Made by a program: the position numbers and the translations under genes | NCBI GenBank assembly: GCA_029240815.1 | Contig: JARDZO010000204.1 | Location: 1-10,526 of the forward strand | Reading direction: 5' to 3' | Source: Brevibacillus sp. | GTDB taxonomy: Bacteria; Bacillota; Bacilli; Brevibacillales; Brevibacillaceae | DNA length: 10,526 bases | The notes under the pieces: model-generated | Database searches by the model: none | The model's input: the letters and a program-made list of their open reading frames with translations, nothing else | Told to the model about the DNA's origin: nothing | Part shown: in pieces, positions 7,824 to 10,526 of the stretch | Position numbering within the stretch: position 1 is the stretch's first letter | Layout of the letters: each line of letters opens with the position of its first letter

Positions 7824-8848
7824 CATTGTCCTCCCTCTAGCGCGACCGCATGCGCGATGCACGGAATGGAATTTCCTTGCTGATAGCTCACCGGGCTCAA
7901 CAATGCTCCCGTCGCACAAACCAGCACTTTTTTCAGCAGGCCTTTCTGTAATTGGTCCATGATGTAGCTGTAGGTGACAACTGCGCTGCTCGCACAACCG
8001 CTCGCCCCTGCAAAAACATCCTGATCGGGTGTAAATATCATCAGCCCGCAGTCGTTATACACTTGATCCATTTGATATCCATCACGCAGCATGAGCTCCT
8101 TGACGATCGGGTAACCGACCGATGCCAGGTCCCCAGTTACAATCAAGTCGTAGGTCTGAGGGGAACGACCCGTGTCTTTAAAATGCGCCTGCAGGGTAGA
8201 TACAGCAGCAGGTGCCATCGCCGAGCCCATATCAAACGGATCCGTGATACCCATATCGACCACTTTGCCTACTGTGGCATAGGTGATACGCGGTCCAATG
8301 CCCCCGATCCCCACCAGGCCCGCTCCTGAACCTGTCACTGTCCATTGAGCAGTCGGAGGTTTTTGTCCTCCGTATTCGGTTGGGTAGCGATATTGGCGTT
8401 CTGCTGTGGCGTTATGACTACTGCAGGCTGCAATTGCCTTGTTTGCATACCCTGCGTTGACCAGTGCCGCGGCGGTGGATAGTGTCAACATCGAAGTCGA
8501 GCACGCCCCGTACATTCCCAGCAAAGGAATGGCAAGCTTCTCAGCAGTAAAGTTTGTCGTGATGTTTTGGTTGAGCAAATCCCCTGCGAGAATGACATCA
8601 ACATCCTGCTCTGTAATTCCCGCCTTTTGCAAAACGGTCGTAACTGCATCCTCCATCAGCTGCCGCTCTGCATCCTCCCAGGTCTTTTGGCCTGCGTACA
8701 TATCGTCATGAATCTTGTCAAACAACGCTGCCAAAGGCCCTTCTCCTTCTTTGGGACCGACCGATACGGCCGAGGCTTGCAAGCGGACATCTTGCGAGAA
8801 ATGCCAAGTTTGCCGATTGATCCGGGACACTTGCTTTTTGCTTTCCAC
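7823..8848 (-). CDS. spoVAD: SpoVAD, thiolase-fold DPA-binding protein
   Basis: The 341-residue protein matches SpoVAD, which has a thiolase/ketoacyl-synthase-like fold, binds dipicolinic acid and loads it for transport into the forespore (family knowledge). The fold shows in [12 protein letters not shown] (89-100), [20 protein letters not shown] (111-130, with Cys116 at the nucleophile-like position), [11 protein letters not shown] (173-183), YNDCGLMIF (264-272), [11 protein letters not shown] (281-291) and PCIAHAVAL (329-337). No membrane segment is seen, so it acts at the membrane surface with SpoVAC/AEB. The start is GTG: GAGGGAGGG (8856-8864) lies 7 bases upstream and covers the spoVAC stop, implying translational coupling. 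Its own TGA falls within the spoVAEB start region. Confidence 0.96.
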   Translation of the reverse strand: MESKKQVSRINRQTWHFSQDVRLQASAVSVGPKEGEGPLAALFDKIHDDMYAGQKTWEDAERQLMEDAVTTVLQKAGITEQDVDVILAGDLLNQNITTNFTAEKLAIPLLGMYGACSTSMLTLSTAAALVNAGYANKAIAACSSHNATAERQYRYPTEYGGQKPPTAQWTVTGSGAGLVGIGGIGPRITYATVGKVVDMGITDPFDMGSAMAPAAVSTLQAHFKDTGRSPQTYDLIVTGDLASVGYPIVKELMLRDGYQMDQVYNDCGLMIFTPDQDVFAGASGCASSAVVTYSYIMDQLQKGLLKKVLVCATGALLSPVSYQQGNSIPCIAHAVALEGGQ

Positions 8849-8855
8849 GAAAGAT

Positions 8856-8864
8856 CCCTCCCTC
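8856..8864 (-). promoter_or_regulatory. Shine-Dalgarno for the GTG start of spoVAD
   Basis: GAGGGAGGG, 7 bases before the GTG at 8848. It overlaps the last bases of spoVAC including part of the TGA, so ribosomes finishing spoVAC would free or use this site directly. Confidence 0.7.
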
Positions 8865-9348
8865 AGAAGATCATTTTAAACAACGTCTTGATGATGCCCG
8901 CAACAAACGCAGCCACCACCCCAAACACAATGACCGAACCCGCCAGTTTGAACATATTGCCGCCTACCCCGAGGACAAAGCCCTCACTGCGGTGCTCAAT
9001 TGCCGCCGCTGCAATGGAGTTGGCAAAACCAGTAACAGGTACGGCTGAGCCTGCACCTGCATATTGACCGATATTGTCGTAGACACCGAGCCCCGTCAGC
9101 AATACAGAGATAAAAATCAGCGTTGCGACCGTTGGATTGCTGGCTGTCTTTTCCGTAAATCCAAAAAAGTGAATGTACATGTTCTGCAAGACCTGCCCAA
9201 ACAAACAAATGGTCCCGCCTACCCAGAATGCGCGTATGGAGTTGAGCAAGACATTTCGCTTCGGTTGGTATTTGGAAGCTTCCTGCTTATACATCTGCTT
9301 GGTCATTTGCATGGACCCAATAGGTTTTGATTTTGCTTTGGTCGCCAT
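8863..9348 (-). CDS. spoVAC: SpoVAC, spore inner-membrane channel protein
   Basis: The 161-residue protein has a basic hydrophilic N-terminus (1-38) followed by three or four hydrophobic segments at about 39-58, 73-90, 100-118 and 123-158. Characteristic blocks are FWVGGTICLFGQVLQ (41-55), GVYDNIGQYAGAGSAVPVTG (88-107) and GVGGNMFKLAGSVIVFG (127-143). SpoVAC is the SpoVA component reported to behave as a mechanosensitive channel and is part of the Ca-DPA release path (family knowledge). The ATG at 9348 has AAGGAG 7 bases upstream. The gene follows spoVAB after a 100-base gap, the largest inside the operon, and its stop sits 14 bases before the spoVAD GTG. Confidence 0.95.
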   Translation of the reverse strand: MATKAKSKPIGSMQMTKQMYKQEASKYQPKRNVLLNSIRAFWVGGTICLFGQVLQNMYIHFFGFTEKTASNPTVATLIFISVLLTGLGVYDNIGQYAGAGSAVPVTGFANSIAAAAIEHRSEGFVLGVGGNMFKLAGSVIVFGVVAAFVAGIIKTLFKMIF

Positions 9349-9448
9349 TTTCCCACTCCTTTTTTCACAGATTCAATGCCCATGATGCAATCCGTACCTA
9401 TATCCTTCCTTTTTCAAAAGTTACCTATGAATAGAGGTATTTACCAGT
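9349..9448 (-). other. spoVAB-spoVAC intergenic gap (100 bases)
   Basis: This is the only sizeable spacer in the spoVA operon. It contains a short inverted repeat (TACCT 9422-9426 / AGGTA 9435-9439) right after the spoVAB stop and the spoVAC ribosome site at its far end. The stem is only five base pairs with an eight-base loop, too weak to call a terminator. No promoter match stood out. Confidence 0.4.
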
Positions 9449-9868
9449 TCACAAGTTCAGGAACCATTGCAGGATCGATCCCGTCACTTTGCCGAATACC
9501 ACAGCCATGAGCAAATAGAGCAGCTTCCCATCCATGTGCAGGCGCTTGGCCAGGATCGGGAACACATTGAGCATTTCTGTTAATCCTGCAGCCAATGTCC
9601 CCACAAAAATGCCTGCCAACAGCCCGTACACAGATGAGAGGAGTAAGGGAAGATGAGCTCCCCAATGAAAGAAATCGATGAGCGTAAAAAAGAGAGCCCC
9701 CATTACTAAGGACCATTCAAAAGAACGAATATAGCGATGTGCGTTGGTCAGCTGAGTCAATCTCGGAATGATATCCAGTACGGTAATGAACGCTACTAGT
9801 CCGCCCCCCACAGCTAATCCGCCCCCCAGACCAATGAGCACCAGCAACAACGCTAACCAAATCGTCAT
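9449..9868 (-). CDS. spoVAB: SpoVAB, integral membrane SpoVA component
   Basis: A 139-residue, very hydrophobic protein with about four membrane segments (roughly 4-32, 52-66, 73-96 and 113-136). The glycine-rich opening GLGGGLAVGGGLVAFITVLDIIPRL spans residues 13-37, and VYGLLAGIFVGTLAAGLTEML spans 80-100. Length and pattern fit SpoVAB, which is needed with SpoVAA for DPA uptake into the spore but whose exact role is unclear. Its ATG overlaps the spoVAA stop by four bases (ATGA) and has only a weak ribosome site (AGCGGA), so translation probably depends on coupling to spoVAA. Confidence 0.93.
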   Translation of the reverse strand: MTIWLALLLVLIGLGGGLAVGGGLVAFITVLDIIPRLTQLTNAHRYIRSFEWSLVMGALFFTLIDFFHWGAHLPLLLSSVYGLLAGIFVGTLAAGLTEMLNVFPILAKRLHMDGKLLYLLMAVVFGKVTGSILQWFLNL

Positions 9869-10479
9869 GTCTTAGTCCGCTGGTTTTCCTTGTTTTCGTG
9901 CTGGATGTAATATTGATCGAGGCTTTGCTGGTACATAAAAAGTTCCACTTCGAGGGGGCTGGGCTCTTCATTGATCTTTTTCTTGAAGATGTGATTAAAA
10001 AACAGGATCATACCCATACCAATACCGATTGAGTAGGGGATCTGCAGCCATAACGGTTGTTTGCTCTCCTGACCGGTTATCAAATAAAAGATGCGCTGAT
10101 GAACTTGCATCATGCTCACATCAGTATGAAAATTCATGATCGCCAGCCCGGAGCCAACAAAGAGCAAAATCCAAACAAGCGCCACTAATACGGGATTCGC
10201 CTTCTTTCGCGGATTGAGCACCTCGACAATGAGTTGCGGGGAGCCCTGGATATCCAGTTCCGCTTCCGGATAGGCCGAACGCAGTCGTTGAATCACTTGC
10301 ATGATATCAATAATGATGAGGTTTCCGTCCTCAGGCTTTACTTGGTAGATAGGCATTCTACTGATCGCTTCTTCCCGTTCTCCGTTCCAGTAAATCTGAC
10401 AGACATCCCCCATCGTAATGAGAGCTTCTGGCTTCACCGCCAGTCTTTTGCGCAGGCGTAAAAACATCGGATCGTTCAA
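9865..10479 (-). CDS. spoVAA: SpoVAA, first gene product of the spoVA operon
   Basis: The 204-residue protein (B. subtilis SpoVAA is about 206) has a hydrophilic N-terminal half (1-94) that includes LAVKPEALITMGDVCQIY (13-30). Two membrane segments follow (about 96-116 and 148-165), then a charged C-terminal tail (166-204). It is an inner-membrane component of the SpoVA complex; the soluble domain is expected to face a compartment with partner proteins, but its function is not defined. The start is TTG, supported by AAAGGAGGGG ending a few bases upstream; the next ATG (codon 5) is too far from that site. It is the promoter-proximal gene and overlaps spoVAB by four bases. Confidence 0.94.
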   Translation of the reverse strand: MNDPMFLRLRKRLAVKPEALITMGDVCQIYWNGEREEAISRMPIYQVKPEDGNLIIIDIMQVIQRLRSAYPEAELDIQGSPQLIVEVLNPRKKANPVLVALVWILLFVGSGLAIMNFHTDVSMMQVHQRIFYLITGQESKQPLWLQIPYSIGIGMGMILFFNHIFKKKINEEPSPLEVELFMYQQSLDQYYIQHENKENQRTKT

Positions 10480-10484
10480 AACAT

Positions 10485-10494
10485 CCCCTCCTTT
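10485..10494 (-). promoter_or_regulatory. Strong Shine-Dalgarno deciding the TTG start of spoVAA
   Basis: AAAGGAGGGG on the minus strand; the AGGAGG core (10487-10492) is 7 bases from the TTG at 10479. The ATG four codons later would be 19 bases away, too far for this site. Confidence 0.75.
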
Positions 10495-10516
10495 TGGCAG
10501 CCTCTCGTGTATTTGC

Positions 10517-10523
10517 TAGTATG
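10517..10523 (-). promoter_or_regulatory. Sigma-G -10 element of the spoVA promoter (partial promoter)
   Basis: The minus strand reads CATACTA, which fits the sigma-F/sigma-G -10 consensus. It sits 38 bases upstream of the spoVAA start with the ribosome site in between. spoVA operons are controlled by the forespore factor sigma-G. The -35 element, expected 17-18 bases further upstream, lies beyond the window edge, so only half of the promoter can be judged. Confidence 0.65.
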
Positions 10524-10526
10524 TGC

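Noticed and set aside
7824..7997. N-terminally extended SpoVAEB reading frame of 174 residues
   Set aside because: The extra codons lie antiparallel to nothing but inside the spoVAD coding region on the same strand and give non-family, Cys/His/Arg-rich sequence; the family start and ribosome site are at 7823-7835.

Overview
The window is a stretch of ordinary core chromosome from an endospore-forming Firmicute. All convincing genes lie on the minus strand, so transcription runs from the high to the low coordinates. The gene order spoVAA-AB-AC-AD-AEB-AEA-AF, then lysA, then ppiB, then scpA, matches the sigF-spoVA-lysA-ppiB...scpA neighbourhood of Bacillus subtilis. Protein flavour and the roughly even base composition suggest Brevibacillus or another Paenibacillaceae/Bacillales member; the genus is an inference from memory, not from a search.

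Right half (about 5405-10526): the complete seven-gene spoVA operon. It encodes the machinery that moves dipicolinic acid (Ca-DPA) into the forespore and releases it at germination. A sigma-G-type -10 box (CATACTA) sits at the extreme right edge, 38 bases upstream of the TTG start of spoVAA; its -35 element would fall outside the window. Genes are tightly packed, with a 4-base overlap (AA/AB), a stop inside a tandem ATGATG start (AD/AEB) and a 50-base overlap (AEA/AF). The only sizeable internal gap is the 100 bases between spoVAB and spoVAC.

Middle (about 3860-5404): lysA (diaminopimelate decarboxylase), separated from spoVAF by 176 bases that carry a hairpin and a weak promoter candidate, and followed by a clear intrinsic terminator. 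LysA makes lysine from meso-diaminopimelate. DPA is made from an earlier intermediate of the same aspartate/DAP pathway, which gives the spoVA-lysA neighbourhood a metabolic logic.

Left half (1-3800): a large c-di-GMP signalling protein (degenerate GGDEF - EAL - two CBS - GGDEF) placed between lysA and ppiB, then the cytoplasmic cyclophilin gene ppiB with its own terminator, then a small intramembrane M50/S2P-type metalloprotease, and finally the first 52 codons of scpA, cut by the window edge.

I see no mobile elements, CRISPR arrays, tRNA or rRNA genes. I do not find a convincing undescribed system. The points most worth a second look are the c-di-GMP protein's architecture and its insertion into a conserved locus, the operon-start sigma-G site, the lysA leader, and the SpoVAC/SpoVAEB paralogy.
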